Shown: positions 17,670 to 25,308 of the stretch, piece after piece
Layout of the letters: each line of letters opens with the position of its first letter
Position numbering within the stretch: position 1 is the first letter of the stretch
Source of the DNA: Clostridiaceae bacterium
GTDB lineage: Bacteria; Bacillota; Clostridia; Lachnospirales; Lachnospiraceae
Assembly (NCBI GenBank): GCA_910575435.1
Contig: CAJTGI010000011.1
Coordinates: 1 to 64,000, forward strand
Reading direction: 5' to 3'
DNA length: 64,000 bases
Translations under genes and position numbers: made by a program
Notes under the pieces: model-generated
Seen by the model: only the letters and a program-made list of their open reading frames with translations
Told to the model about the DNA's origin: nothing
Databases searched by the model: none

Positions 17670-17837
17670 AGCTCCAACTATTCGAACTCCCTACAACCAT
17701 AATATAATTGTTAAATATTTGATTGCTTTTTAAGGATTTTTATAGCTATAATATTCATATTTTACGCCGTATTTACAGTTTCAAAGCAAACAGGTATCAT
17801 ACGGGTATCACAGATTTTCTCCTTGGTTGCCATATCT

Positions 17838-17857
17838 ACATGGTGCTAGCACCATGT
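17838..17857. repeat. Perfect palindrome, copy 1
   Basis: The 20-bp perfect palindrome (core TGGTGCTAGCACCA) is repeated at 20397-20420. It lies 23 nt beyond the stop codon of the type III toxin gene. No T run follows on either strand, so it is not an ordinary terminator. Confidence 0.85.
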
Positions 17858-17879
17858 AATTAACGCCCCTAAAGAACAA

Positions 17880-18350
17880 CTATTTGCTCTGCTTCAACTT
17901 TTCTAATATGGCTATCACATTCGGCTGCGTTGGCATAAATTTTACACCACGCTTCAGCATACCCATAACCTTTTTTGCTTTCTGTTCAATCTCTTTAGCA
18001 GTATGCTCACTTGTCAGCATCAAATGATTTCCGGCTATGGTATATTCTCGCTCTATGTACTCATCTGTTATTGGAAACATATCCTGTATCAAAAACGCAC
18101 TTTGCCTGCTATCATCCAATTTCACAATATGGATAATATCACAGGGCTTTCCTGCTTTCTCTTTCTTCTCTACAATTCGCTTATATTTATCAATCTGGCT
18201 GGACAAGGGTATCATCCAATAAATTCCTCTGCTTGTATCTTCAAAGCAATAATAGTGTGGTCTATTTCCTGCCTTATTGCCTTTGAGATATGGATCAGAC
18301 ATATCCTCAAAAAACTTGTCTTTTATAATATAAAACCCTGTTTTCTTCAT
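17880..18350 (-). CDS. Type III toxin, CptN/ToxN-like endoribonuclease
   Basis: The 156-residue protein begins MKKTGFYIIKDKFFEDMSDP and resembles the CptN branch of type III (ToxN/AbiQ-like) toxins, with the family segments YWMIPLSSQIDKYKRIV and CDIIHIVKLDD. These endoribonucleases cut their own antitoxin RNA repeats and are held inactive by them. The context fits precisely: promoter, 45-nt tandem RNA repeats and an attenuating terminator lie upstream. The ATG at 18350 follows TGAGG; an in-frame GTG 15 nt earlier lacks a good ribosome site. Such loci act in phage defence and plasmid/ICE stability. Confidence 0.85.
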   Translation of the reverse strand: MKKTGFYIIKDKFFEDMSDPYLKGNKAGNRPHYYCFEDTSRGIYWMIPLSSQIDKYKRIVEKKEKAGKPCDIIHIVKLDDSRQSAFLIQDMFPITDEYIEREYTIAGNHLMLTSEHTAKEIEQKAKKVMGMLKRGVKFMPTQPNVIAILEKLKQSK

Positions 18351-18370
18351 TCGTTCCAACCTCACTACGG

Positions 18371-18400
18371 AAAAAGTCCCCCACCTTGCGGCGAAGGACT
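18371..18400 (-). terminator. Attenuating terminator between antitoxin RNA and toxin gene
   Basis: Read leftward, AGTCC (18400-18396) pairs with GGACT (18379-18375), an inner CGCC/GGTG stem is capped by a GCAA tetraloop, and TTTTT follows. In type III systems this leaky terminator keeps antitoxin RNA in excess over toxin mRNA. Confidence 0.88.
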
Positions 18401-18403
18401 ATA

Positions 18404-18498
18404 CTTTCAACCCAACCACTTATATACCGCATATTGGTCAGCGGTAAACTTTCAACCCGACCATTTATATACCACATATCGGTCAGTGGTAAACTTTC
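18404..18498 (-). ncRNA. CptI-type antitoxin RNA: 45-nt tandem repeats
   Basis: There are two full 45-nt repeats plus the first bases of a third, each beginning GAAAG on the minus strand (CTTTC on the plus strand at 18404, 18449 and 18494). The repeats differ at few positions, and several differences are paired changes within the GTTTACC...GGTATATAA region, which suggests conserved folding. The length of 45 nt and the low copy number match the Cpt family. Processed single repeats would bind and inhibit the toxin. Confidence 0.87.
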
Positions 18499-18509
18499 TT
18501 TGTACCAAC

Positions 18510-18538
18510 ATTCTAACAAGCACAAAGAGAAAAGTCAA
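18510..18538 (-). promoter_or_regulatory. Sigma-70 promoter of the antitoxin RNA
   Basis: On the minus strand, TTGACT (18538-18533) and TAGAAT (18515-18510) are separated by exactly 17 nt. Transcription would start about 7 nt further on, just before the first GAAAG repeat unit. Confidence 0.85.
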
Positions 18539-18616
18539 TAAAACTTTCCATTAAAATTTTATGCCAATACTACATAACTTATGCTAAATTTACAAATTTT
18601 GTTTCTGGATCATCTT

Positions 18617-18823
18617 TTAAACATTTTTCAACGCCATATTTCTGGTAAATTCCATAACTCCGGCAATTCCCTGAGCCATAAATATCTGTTGTGCTTCTGT
18701 GCTAGCTTTTTTCTTATTTTCATCTGACAAGTTATTGTATTCATGCAGAATTTCTTCTGCTTTTTGAGAAAATTTTGTCCAAAATTTAATATATTCTCTC
18801 ATTTCCTGCGTTTGGTCATTCAT
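18617..18823 (-). CDS. Small helical protein of unknown function
   Basis: The 68-residue protein is Lys/Glu-rich and predicted helical (YIKFWTKFSQKAEEILHEYNN, then EAQQIFMAQGIAGVMEF). The ATG at 18823 has GAGAGGA upstream. It lies 34 nt after the tautomerase gene in the same direction, so the two are probably co-transcribed. No family recognised. Confidence 0.6.
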   Translation of the reverse strand: MNDQTQEMREYIKFWTKFSQKAEEILHEYNNLSDENKKKASTEAQQIFMAQGIAGVMEFTRNMALKNV

Positions 18824-18857
18824 AATACTCAATTCCTCTCATTTCACATACCGTAAA

Positions 18858-19067
18858 CTATTGATGTTTCTTTATATATTCTTCCTTGACTATATCAATC
18901 GTTTTGCCACCTATACCGAAATTTTTATCAGATACCTCTTTAATTGTGGTAACAAAAAACTCCTGCGGTACTTTCATAATCTCAGAAGAAACTTCTGTCA
19001 ATCGCTTAATCAGCAGCTCTTTTTGCTCGTCTGATAACGCTCCACTTTCGACCGTAATATATGGCAT
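18858..19067 (-). CDS. 4-oxalocrotonate tautomerase-like protein
   Basis: The 69-residue protein begins MPYITVESGALSDEQKELLI, with the catalytic Pro2 of the tautomerase superfamily exposed after Met removal. The C-terminus has the DmpI/4-OT-like pattern FFVTTIKEVSDKNFGIGG. The start at 19067 is fixed both by Pro2 and by GAGGAA upstream. The physiological substrate is unknown; these small enzymes often accompany drug or aromatic-compound response genes, which fits the neighbouring yjdF. Confidence 0.88.
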   Translation of the reverse strand: MPYITVESGALSDEQKELLIKRLTEVSSEIMKVPQEFFVTTIKEVSDKNFGIGGKTIDIVKEEYIKKHQ

Positions 19068-19117
19068 TTCCACTTTCCTCACTTTCCGATTACAAATCCA
19101 GTGCAATTGGGGCAATA

Positions 19118-19534
19118 TTACCTGCCCCTATGTTTTTCTTTCCTTTTCTGCTGTTTCAGTTCAAACTGTCGCTGTTTCTCCGTTTCCCGTTGCTTCCGGC
19201 TCACAATCTTGCGTTCAGTTTTCAACTGCTCCTGCTGTAATTTTAAAGCCTGTTGCGATTTTGTGCCTATCCCGGTATTCTGTATTTGTTTCCGTACTTC
19301 TCTCTGTACCCGTTTAGGATTGCGACCGGTTTCTTTTACATCAGTTGCCACAGCCGGACTAAATCGCAACTGATAGTATTTTTTCAAAATGAAATCGTAT
19401 ATTTCATAGTCTTTTGGTTCTGCCCCAAACGTAACCTTGCACACAGATAATTTTCCCTCTAATACACGTTCAAATACTCCCACCCAAAAGGGTTCTTCAA
19501 AAAATACTGTCAATTTTCCTGATACTTTGTCCAT
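19118..19534 (-). CDS. yjdF: YjdF family protein (DUF2992)
   Basis: The 138-residue protein opens with the YjdF pattern GKLTVFFEEPFWVGVFERV and has a Lys/Arg/Gln-rich C-terminal tail (FELKQQKRKEKHRGR). The function of YjdF is not established, but its gene is widely controlled by the yjdF riboswitch, which senses azaaromatic compounds. GGAGG precedes the ATG. The tautomerase gene follows 50 nt downstream, so a compound-responsive operon is likely. Confidence 0.88.
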   Translation of the reverse strand: MDKVSGKLTVFFEEPFWVGVFERVLEGKLSVCKVTFGAEPKDYEIYDFILKKYYQLRFSPAVATDVKETGRNPKRVQREVRKQIQNTGIGTKSQQALKLQQEQLKTERKIVSRKQRETEKQRQFELKQQKRKEKHRGR

Positions 19535-19559
19535 GACAATTCCTCCTTAAAATAATTGT

Positions 19560-19660
19560 AATGAACAAAGAACGGACGACCCTAAGGAGGGAGGGCTACT
19601 TACACCAAATTGGTGCGACTGGACTACCTACCAGTTCTGCAAGATTGCCTTGCGTTGTGT
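19560..19660 (-). promoter_or_regulatory. Probable yjdF riboswitch
   Basis: The 5' leader of yjdF contains four short hairpins in series on the minus strand: GCAAG/CTTGC (19653-19639), ACTGG/CCAGT (19635-19618), CACCAA/TTGGTG (19615-19603) and CCCT/AGGG (about 19595-19580). This dense multi-stem leader immediately upstream of yjdF matches the location and look of the yjdF RNA motif. Assignment rests on gene context plus the stems; no covariance search was possible. No gene lies in the rest of the 247-bp gap. Confidence 0.7.
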
Positions 19661-19781
19661 TTTTATCTTTGCCTCTACATGTTACCACATAAACGCCCAT
19701 TTTTCCACAAAAATATGGCAATCCACATATAACCAGATTATATAATGCACAAACCCTTTTTTATCGCCATCATTCAAACAC

Positions 19782-20195
19782 TTATTTGCGAATTACTTTT
19801 CGCATAGCACTTCCACAAAATTCATGCGGAATAAATTTAAATCCCAATTTTTCGTAAAAACTTTCTTTCCCTTTTTCTGCGATCAACTGAATACTTGAAC
19901 GACCGCCAACGGGCGTTTCCTTATAAACATATTCTATCAATTTATTAACAATATTGCTTCCGATACCTTTACCTTGATAACTCGGTTCAACAATAATATC
20001 GACCATCATGTAATACATTCCATCGCCAATCAATCTTCCCATTCCTATAATTGTATTATCATCTATAACTTCTATTGAATACAATGTATTTTTCAAGCAT
20101 TTTTCAGTCTGTTCCTTAAAAAAATTATTCCAATTAACACTTTCTCTTAGCCTAACATAATCAGCATAACTAATTTCCTTTTCTATATATGTCAT
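19782..20195 (-). CDS. GNAT-family N-acetyltransferase
   Basis: The 137-residue protein has the GNAT acetyl-CoA loop QGKGIGSNIVNKLIEYV (family Q/RxxGxG/A) near residue 84, preceded by the beta-4 strand MMVDIIVEPSY, and ends with FYEKLGFKFIPHEFCGSAM, a typical C-terminal GNAT segment. The start at 20195 has AAGGGGA upstream. The acceptor is unknown. It is an accessory gene of the mobile region. Confidence 0.88.
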   Translation of the reverse strand: MTYIEKEISYADYVRLRESVNWNNFFKEQTEKCLKNTLYSIEVIDDNTIIGMGRLIGDGMYYMMVDIIVEPSYQGKGIGSNIVNKLIEYVYKETPVGGRSSIQLIAEKGKESFYEKLGFKFIPHEFCGSAMRKVIRK

Positions 20196-20396
20196 AATAT
20201 CCCCTTTCACAAATCCCCACAAATTAGCAATCCATTATTTCAAATGTTTCGCAGTAAAAACCCATTTTTGAGGTTAAAGGTATAAAATATCGTTTTGCAT
20301 TTATTTACATCCAAAAGCCTTGAAAATAAGGCTTTCAAAAGTGCTAAAACGTAACAAATCACTCGCAAATTCCCATTTTCTCCTTAACCACCTTTA

Positions 20397-20420
20397 TTAC
20401 ATGGTGCTAGCACCATGTAA
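20397..20420. repeat. Perfect palindrome, copy 2
   Basis: The 24-bp perfect palindrome has the same 20-bp core as 17838-17857. It lies 34 nt beyond the stop codon of the metallo-hydrolase gene. The two copies flank the 2.5-kb block carrying the toxin-antitoxin, tautomerase, yjdF and acetyltransferase genes. Confidence 0.85.
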
Positions 20421-20454
20421 ATACTACACATAAGGGAAAAATTTCAGTCTACTT

Positions 20455-21216
20455 TTATAGCCATACTCCCCAATCCCCATAATCAAATGTCCCACTTCCA
20501 TGATGAAGCTTTCCGGCTGCCTTGAGATTTCTAAATGCTTCTCGCATACGAAATAGGATTTCCGGCTTCATATCCAGTGAATGGTGTGCAGGAAATACTT
20601 CCTTTGCAGGCAATGCCGCAACTTTTTCCAAAGAATCAAGGTATGCTTCCGGGTCAGTAGACGGATAATAAGCAAACAGAATATCTTTATAAACCAAATC
20701 GCCTGTAAATAAATATCCCCTGCTTTTTTCCCAAAAGCACAAATGCCCTGGAGAATGTCCGGGAGTATGCAGCACTTCAATTTCCCTGCCGCCAATATCA
20801 ATGATGTCATGGTCTGTCAGCACTTTTGTTGGTATACCTTGAAACAATTCATAATCGCTCACGCAAAACCCTTCGGGCAAATCACAGCGGTCTATGACCA
20901 TCTCTCTTATCGTTTCAATTAATAAAGGGAATTTACCATTCAGCCAATCCAATTCATCAGCGTGAGCATAAAAATCCGGGAAATACTTATGCCCACCAAT
21001 ATGATCCCAGTGAATATGCGTAGCTACTGCCGTAATCGGCTTATCGGTAAGCTTCAGCACTTCCTCATAGATATTGGAAATGCCAAGCCCCGTATCAATA
21101 AGCAGACTTCGGGTATTTCCATTCAGCAGATAGCAATGCGTTTCCTCCCAATGCCGGTATTCACTGATAATATATGTATTTGCATCAATTTTATCTATTG
21201 TAAACCAATTATTCAT
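20455..21216 (-). CDS. MBL-fold metallo-hydrolase
   Basis: The 253-residue protein has the metal-binding motif THIHWDH (H67, H69, D71, H72), a later metal His in LHTPGHSPGHLCFW and the bridging Asp in YLFTGDLVYKD. This is the glyoxalase II/lactonase-like branch of the metallo-beta-lactamase fold; the substrate cannot be told. The GGAGTGTGGAG leader precedes the ATG. It is the last gene of the leftward unit that begins with the HEAT-like gene at 21696. Confidence 0.9.
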   Translation of the reverse strand: MNNWFTIDKIDANTYIISEYRHWEETHCYLLNGNTRSLLIDTGLGISNIYEEVLKLTDKPITAVATHIHWDHIGGHKYFPDFYAHADELDWLNGKFPLLIETIREMVIDRCDLPEGFCVSDYELFQGIPTKVLTDHDIIDIGGREIEVLHTPGHSPGHLCFWEKSRGYLFTGDLVYKDILFAYYPSTDPEAYLDSLEKVAALPAKEVFPAHHSLDMKPEILFRMREAFRNLKAAGKLHHGSGTFDYGDWGVWL

Positions 21217-21246
21217 TACTCCACACTCCTTAAAATCCCAATTAAT

Positions 21247-21696
21247 TTATAGTTTCTCTATCTCTGCCAAAGAACTTTGAATATCCTTATAAACCAATGG
21301 TTGCATACTGTCTGCATAAATAGATATATCTGCCTTTTGTAGTGCCGATACAATATCTTCTTTTAATTCCGGCTTATTTTTGGCTATCATAGGCAGTAAT
21401 TTTATACACTGTCTTGCCGTTATCGGCTTAACATCTTCTATATGCTTCAAATATTCGTCTATGATTTCATCAATTTTATTATCTTTATCCCATTTAGCGT
21501 TATAGGCAATCAGCGTAAGTCCTCTTGTCCGAATGTAGGAATTATCATTGTCAATCATATCGGCTAACTTATCCATATAACAATATACCTTGTCAGATTC
21601 CTCACATTCTTTTTGCAATATCTGTAATGCTTTGTATGCCGTATTATTATTTTTCTCAAATAACAGCGAAAAATTATCCTCAATATTTATTTCCAT
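21247..21696 (-). CDS. HEAT-repeat-like alpha-helical protein
   Basis: The 149-residue protein is predicted all-helical, with repeated patterns such as YCYMDKLADMIDNDNSYIRTRGLTLI and PITARQCIKLLPMIAKNKPELKEDIV that resemble HEAT repeats. No catalytic residues are evident. It lies 30 nt upstream of the metallo-hydrolase gene. Function unknown; it may be a protein-binding scaffold. Confidence 0.65.
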   Translation of the reverse strand: MEINIEDNFSLLFEKNNNTAYKALQILQKECEESDKVYCYMDKLADMIDNDNSYIRTRGLTLIAYNAKWDKDNKIDEIIDEYLKHIEDVKPITARQCIKLLPMIAKNKPELKEDIVSALQKADISIYADSMQPLVYKDIQSSLAEIEKL

Positions 21697-21803
21697 GCCG
21701 TTTCATCTCCCATATCTTAAATCATGCTTTCGATTATAGCACTTTCTCTCTGTATCTGCCACTATAAAATACAGGGCATAGCAACCGCCACGCCCCACAT
21801 CTC

Positions 21804-22118
21804 TTATCGTTCCAACGACTTTTCAAGCTTCTGTTTCTGCCATTTCAAATCGTTCTGCTTTTCATACAGATTATTCCGCTTTTTGCAGAGTTCTTTCATA
21901 CGCTCCAACTGCGTCCGTACTCCCTCCCGGCAATCCGGCTCTATCTTTTTATATTCCCCGATCAGATTACGAATTGTATTATTGTTTTCTTTTATCTGCT
22001 CCGATAAACACACCCAATCTATCAGATTCTGCACTTCCTTATCCGTTTCGTAAAGGTCTGTTTCTGCCACGATTTTAGCGCACAGCCGTATCATCACTTT
22101 TTTCTCCATATCTGTCAT
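21804..22118 (-). CDS. Small coiled-coil protein of the mobilizable element
   Basis: The 104-residue protein is highly charged, with a long coiled coil at residues 40-104 (MKELCKKRNNLYEKQNDLKW). It sits 19 nt downstream of the MobV relaxase in the same direction, so it is probably co-expressed with it and may be a relaxosome accessory. No family recognised. Confidence 0.6.
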   Translation of the reverse strand: MTDMEKKVMIRLCAKIVAETDLYETDKEVQNLIDWVCLSEQIKENNNTIRNLIGEYKKIEPDCREGVRTQLERMKELCKKRNNLYEKQNDLKWQKQKLEKSLER

Positions 22119-22137
22119 ATCCTATCAATCCCCTTTC

Positions 22138-23508
22138 CTATCGGCTCATTTCAAAGGTACGTTTCGGGCGTTTATTTGCCTTTTCTGCCTGCTCTAATGC
22201 TTTTGACCGTTCCACTATCGACTGTACCTGTTCCGTGCCTAAATGACGCTCCAAACGCCCCAAATCAGACGCTTTTTCCTGCAATCGGTCTATGGTATCG
22301 TTCTGCTCCATGACCTTATCCGTCAAGCGGCTAATCTGTTTCTGCTGTCCGTCCACTTTGACGGTAAGCTTCTTGCCCTGCTCCGTAAGCTGTACGCATT
22401 TGATAGTCAAATTTTTTATTACATCTTTCAACTTCTCCACAAGCGGTAAAGCCTTTTTATCCCGATATGCCTTTGCGCTCATCAATGCCCCCGGCTCTGC
22501 CAACTGCCATTTCACATCTTCATCATAGGCGTGAATGTTGCGCTCCATAACCTCTTTTGACTGCACCATTTTGTTGATTTCCTGTTGTAACTTTTTCTGT
22601 TGTTTCTCCAACTTTTCATTTTCGGATAACAGATTTTCTTTATCTCCTGCCAGTAGTTCCGTCTGCTCTTTGAGCAGATAATTGGCAGCGGAAAGTTCTG
22701 ATACTTCCTGCCGGATTGCTTCGCCCTCTTTTCGTATCTGTTCCGTTTTCTGTCCTGCCGTTATCTGCTGATGAAGAATAGAAGATAATTCCTCTTTACT
22801 GCCGGAAATTTTCTGCTCCAGTTCGGCAACTTCTTTTGCACGCTCCTTTTTCTCAAAATCCAAAACGGATAAATGTTTCTCATGCGTTCCCTTTTTCTCC
22901 CACTCAATATCATGCTTTAGCATAATCTCCGCAAGCTGTTCTTTCTCTGCCGCTACCCACTGGTTACGCTCTGTTTCGCTCCTTGTGCCGCCTTTGAAAC
23001 CAATTTCTGCCAGTGCCTTTTTTAATGACACCCTTGTTTCAAGCCCTCTCTTGCTTCCAGTCGTATAGGGTATAAAATCTATATGCAGATGCGGCGTGGC
23101 TTCGTCCATGTGGAGATAGGCAGAAAACACCCTCAATGTGGGATTACGCCGCTTAAAGTCCTGCATATATTCATCAAGTATTTTCGCCGCAAGCTGTCCG
23201 TCCTTTGTTTTTGCCCCCATATCGTCCTTGTTGCCTATCTGCAAAATAATCTCATGGAATGGCTTCTCCTGTTTGCCGGAACAGATTTTCTCATAGTAAT
23301 CATCAATTCGGCGGTCACTTCTGGTCTGCTTCTCATTGTACCGGGCAAGCGCTTCATCAAATAATTCATGGTATACGTCTTTGATATTTTCGTTGCAGTA
23401 TTCCACATTCAGACAACTCCGCTCCAGGTCAATGTTCTTTGCATGGAACTTTCTGCTGTTGTGGTTGACAGAGCCTTTCCCTGTCATAACGCTGATTGTC
23501 CGTTTCAA
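22138..23508 (-). CDS. MobV-family relaxase (plasmid recombination/mobilization enzyme)
   Basis: The 456-residue Mob_Pre/MobV relaxase has an N-terminal KGSVNHNSRK motif, where the pMV158 family has its catalytic His. The metal motif HMDEATPHLHIDF spans residues 133-145. From about residue 220 onward the protein is one long coiled coil (EKEKNL-type heptads). It nicks the element's oriT, which should be the hairpin-rich gap immediately upstream (23509-23840). It is distinct from the MobP relaxase of the neighbouring ICE, so two mobilization systems lie side by side. Confidence 0.93.
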   Translation of the reverse strand: MKRTISVMTGKGSVNHNSRKFHAKNIDLERSCLNVEYCNENIKDVYHELFDEALARYNEKQTRSDRRIDDYYEKICSGKQEKPFHEIILQIGNKDDMGAKTKDGQLAAKILDEYMQDFKRRNPTLRVFSAYLHMDEATPHLHIDFIPYTTGSKRGLETRVSLKKALAEIGFKGGTRSETERNQWVAAEKEQLAEIMLKHDIEWEKKGTHEKHLSVLDFEKKERAKEVAELEQKISGSKEELSSILHQQITAGQKTEQIRKEGEAIRQEVSELSAANYLLKEQTELLAGDKENLLSENEKLEKQQKKLQQEINKMVQSKEVMERNIHAYDEDVKWQLAEPGALMSAKAYRDKKALPLVEKLKDVIKNLTIKCVQLTEQGKKLTVKVDGQQKQISRLTDKVMEQNDTIDRLQEKASDLGRLERHLGTEQVQSIVERSKALEQAEKANKRPKRTFEMSR

Positions 23509-23534
23509 TAAATTTCCCTTTCTCCCTATCGGGT

Positions 23535-23715
23535 AATGAGCGCCGGATACGGCGCATTGCCTTTGTTACTTTCTGCGAAAGTAACGCAAAAGCACTTTTG
23601 ACAGGTAAGCCTATCAAAAATGCAACCTGCAAGCAGGTTTTGCGCCCTGCCGGGGGCTTTCCGTCCTTCGGACGGTGGGCGGCTTTTTGCCGCCTTGATA
23701 CCGCCGCTTCCCTGC
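23535..23715. other. Candidate oriT of the mobilizable element: serial hairpins
   Basis: Six hairpins lie in the gap upstream of mobV. They are GCGCCG-GATA-CGGCGC (23540-23555); GTTACTTTC-TGC-GAAAGTAAC (23565-23585); a stem 23592-23623 in which TTTTGA pairs with TCAAAA and AGG with CCT around a TAAG loop; AACCTGC-AA-GCAGGTT (23624-23639); a CCGTCC-TTC-GGACGG stem near 23671; and a GGCGGC/GCCGCC stem near 23690. MobV origins are built from such stems, with the nick near one loop. The remaining bases up to 23840 hold no gene. Confidence 0.65.
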
Positions 23716-23840
23716 TTCCTCCCAACAGCGCAACATTGCAATGTCTATAATTTTTGCAACCTTGCAATCTTCAAGAACGCAATTCCAAGACCGCAAAATT
23801 CTAATACTCTGCATTGTTGCGCTGTTACCTTGCCTGTCCG

Positions 23841-24818
23841 TCACTGTCTGATTTTATCCAGTTCCCAATACCATGTATTGTTTATCCGCTTTGCCCGGAC
23901 ACTTAACTCTTTTTTCGCATTTTCCAGTGTCCGCTTCGATATGCCCTGTTCGTCCGCTAAATTGAAAATCTCATTGCTCTGCATGGCGTTGTTTGTTTCT
24001 GCCAGTTCCCGAAGCAGACGCTTCGCCTGTTCCATTTTATTCGCTTTTGGGGCGATACCGCCTAACACTTCATCAGCGGTAATCTCATAATCTCCTAGCC
24101 ATTGAAAACCGTCCTCCGACAGTGCAAATGCTTTCGGGTGTCCGAATGTCGCAAGGTTATTTTTAATCTGCACCACAGCCCTTATATTTTCTTCTCCCTC
24201 AACCCTGCCAACCAAGAGAACGCTTCTTGCGACTGCAAAGAAATCAATCGAACCCATGCCCCGATATGCCGCCTTATTTCCTGCCGCTTTGTTCATATGC
24301 CCGACAAGGACAATCGCACACTGGTATTTCTCTGCCAATGCCGCCAACTTCTTTGTCATATCCCTTGCTTCATTCGCACGGTTCATATCCATGCCGCCGC
24401 CCAAATAGGCTTGTATTGGGTCTAAAATCAACAGCTTTGCGCCTGTCTTTACAACAGCTTCTTCCAAGCGTTCATCTATCATGGAAAGGGATTTTATCTT
24501 TTCATCAATGACCGAGATTTTCTCACAGTCTGCCTTTGCCTGTTCTAACCGGGGCTTTACCGTATCGGCAAGACCGTCCTCCGCACTCTGATAGATGACA
24601 TTCAAAGGCTCTGTAAGTTTCATTTCACCGTCTAAGCCCTCTCCATTTGTTAGCTTCGCCGCTATGTTCAGCACAAATGTTGTCTTTCCGTCCCCCGGAT
24701 CGCCTTGTACGATTGTCAGCTTGCCATAGGGGATAAACGGAAACCACAGCCAAGAAACTTCCTGCGACTGTATCTCCGACAATTTAATCAACTGTAATTC
24801 TGTTTTTGTTTCTTCCAT
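23841..24818 (-). CDS. RepA-like RecA-fold ATPase/helicase
   Basis: The 325-residue protein has Walker A GDPGDGKTTF near residue 41, Walker B-like LLILDPIQAYLG, and a C-terminal wHTH-like part (SNEIFNLADEQGISKRTLENAKKEL). It resembles RepA/DnaB-type hexameric ATPases of the AAA_25 group found on integrative mobilizable elements, which probably help replicate or unwind the excised element. The start at 24818 follows GGAGGG; a longer frame to 24914 has no ribosome site. Confidence 0.85.
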   Translation of the reverse strand: MEETKTELQLIKLSEIQSQEVSWLWFPFIPYGKLTIVQGDPGDGKTTFVLNIAAKLTNGEGLDGEMKLTEPLNVIYQSAEDGLADTVKPRLEQAKADCEKISVIDEKIKSLSMIDERLEEAVVKTGAKLLILDPIQAYLGGGMDMNRANEARDMTKKLAALAEKYQCAIVLVGHMNKAAGNKAAYRGMGSIDFFAVARSVLLVGRVEGEENIRAVVQIKNNLATFGHPKAFALSEDGFQWLGDYEITADEVLGGIAPKANKMEQAKRLLRELAETNNAMQSNEIFNLADEQGISKRTLENAKKELSVRAKRINNTWYWELDKIRQ

Positions 24819-24918
24819 AAAATGCCCTCCATTTCTGAAAAATCGTTGCCACTGGAAAAAACCTCTGCTATACTTGTATTGTGAGATTGATAACAGAGGT
24901 TTTCCAGTTATCACAGCC

Positions 24919-25308
24919 CTAACAGTTGCCGCTGTCGGGGCTTTTTTCTTCTCCGTTGGTGCTTCCCTGCCACAGATATTTTGCTCCGTCCAACACCCAC
25001 AGGATAGCTTTCAGCATATCAAGACAGTCATTCCGCATATCTTCCAATCCCTCCAGCGTTAAATCAATCTCTGTCTTTTCAAACTGTTCTGTCACTTCCC
25101 GGATATTTGTCTGCATTATCTTTAGTTCCTCTACCAACTGATAAACCAGTTCTTTTTTACCAACCACGCACACCCGGTTATAAATGCAGGAACGGACAAA
25201 ATAATCTTTCTTAGAAAGTCCGCTTGCTAAAATCTTCGCCTCGATTTCTTCCCTCTCTCTGGGGGAAATGCGAAAGCTGATTGTCGGGTATTTATGCACT
25301 CCACTCAT
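24919..25308 (-). CDS. MobC-like/RHH mobilization protein
   Basis: The 129-residue protein begins with a ribbon-helix-helix-like segment (TISFRISPREREEIEAKILASGLSKKDYFVRSCI), characteristic of small relaxosome proteins, followed by a helical region (YQLVEELKIMQTNIREVTEQF). It overlaps the integrase stop codon by 4 nt (ATGA type), so it is translated from the integrase mRNA. It probably binds the oriT together with the MobV relaxase. Confidence 0.78.
   Translation of the reverse strand: MSGVHKYPTISFRISPREREEIEAKILASGLSKKDYFVRSCIYNRVCVVGKKELVYQLVEELKIMQTNIREVTEQFEKTEIDLTLEGLEDMRNDCLDMLKAILWVLDGAKYLWQGSTNGEEKSPDSGNC

Noticed and set aside
17676-17700. tRNA 3' end as ICE attachment site
   Set aside because: TTCGAA recalls a T-loop, but no T-stem, acceptor stem or CCA can be built around it.
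18404-18498. CRISPR-like array
   Set aside because: Repeats are contiguous with no unique spacers, sit between a promoter and a terminator ahead of a ToxN-like gene, and so fit a type III antitoxin RNA.
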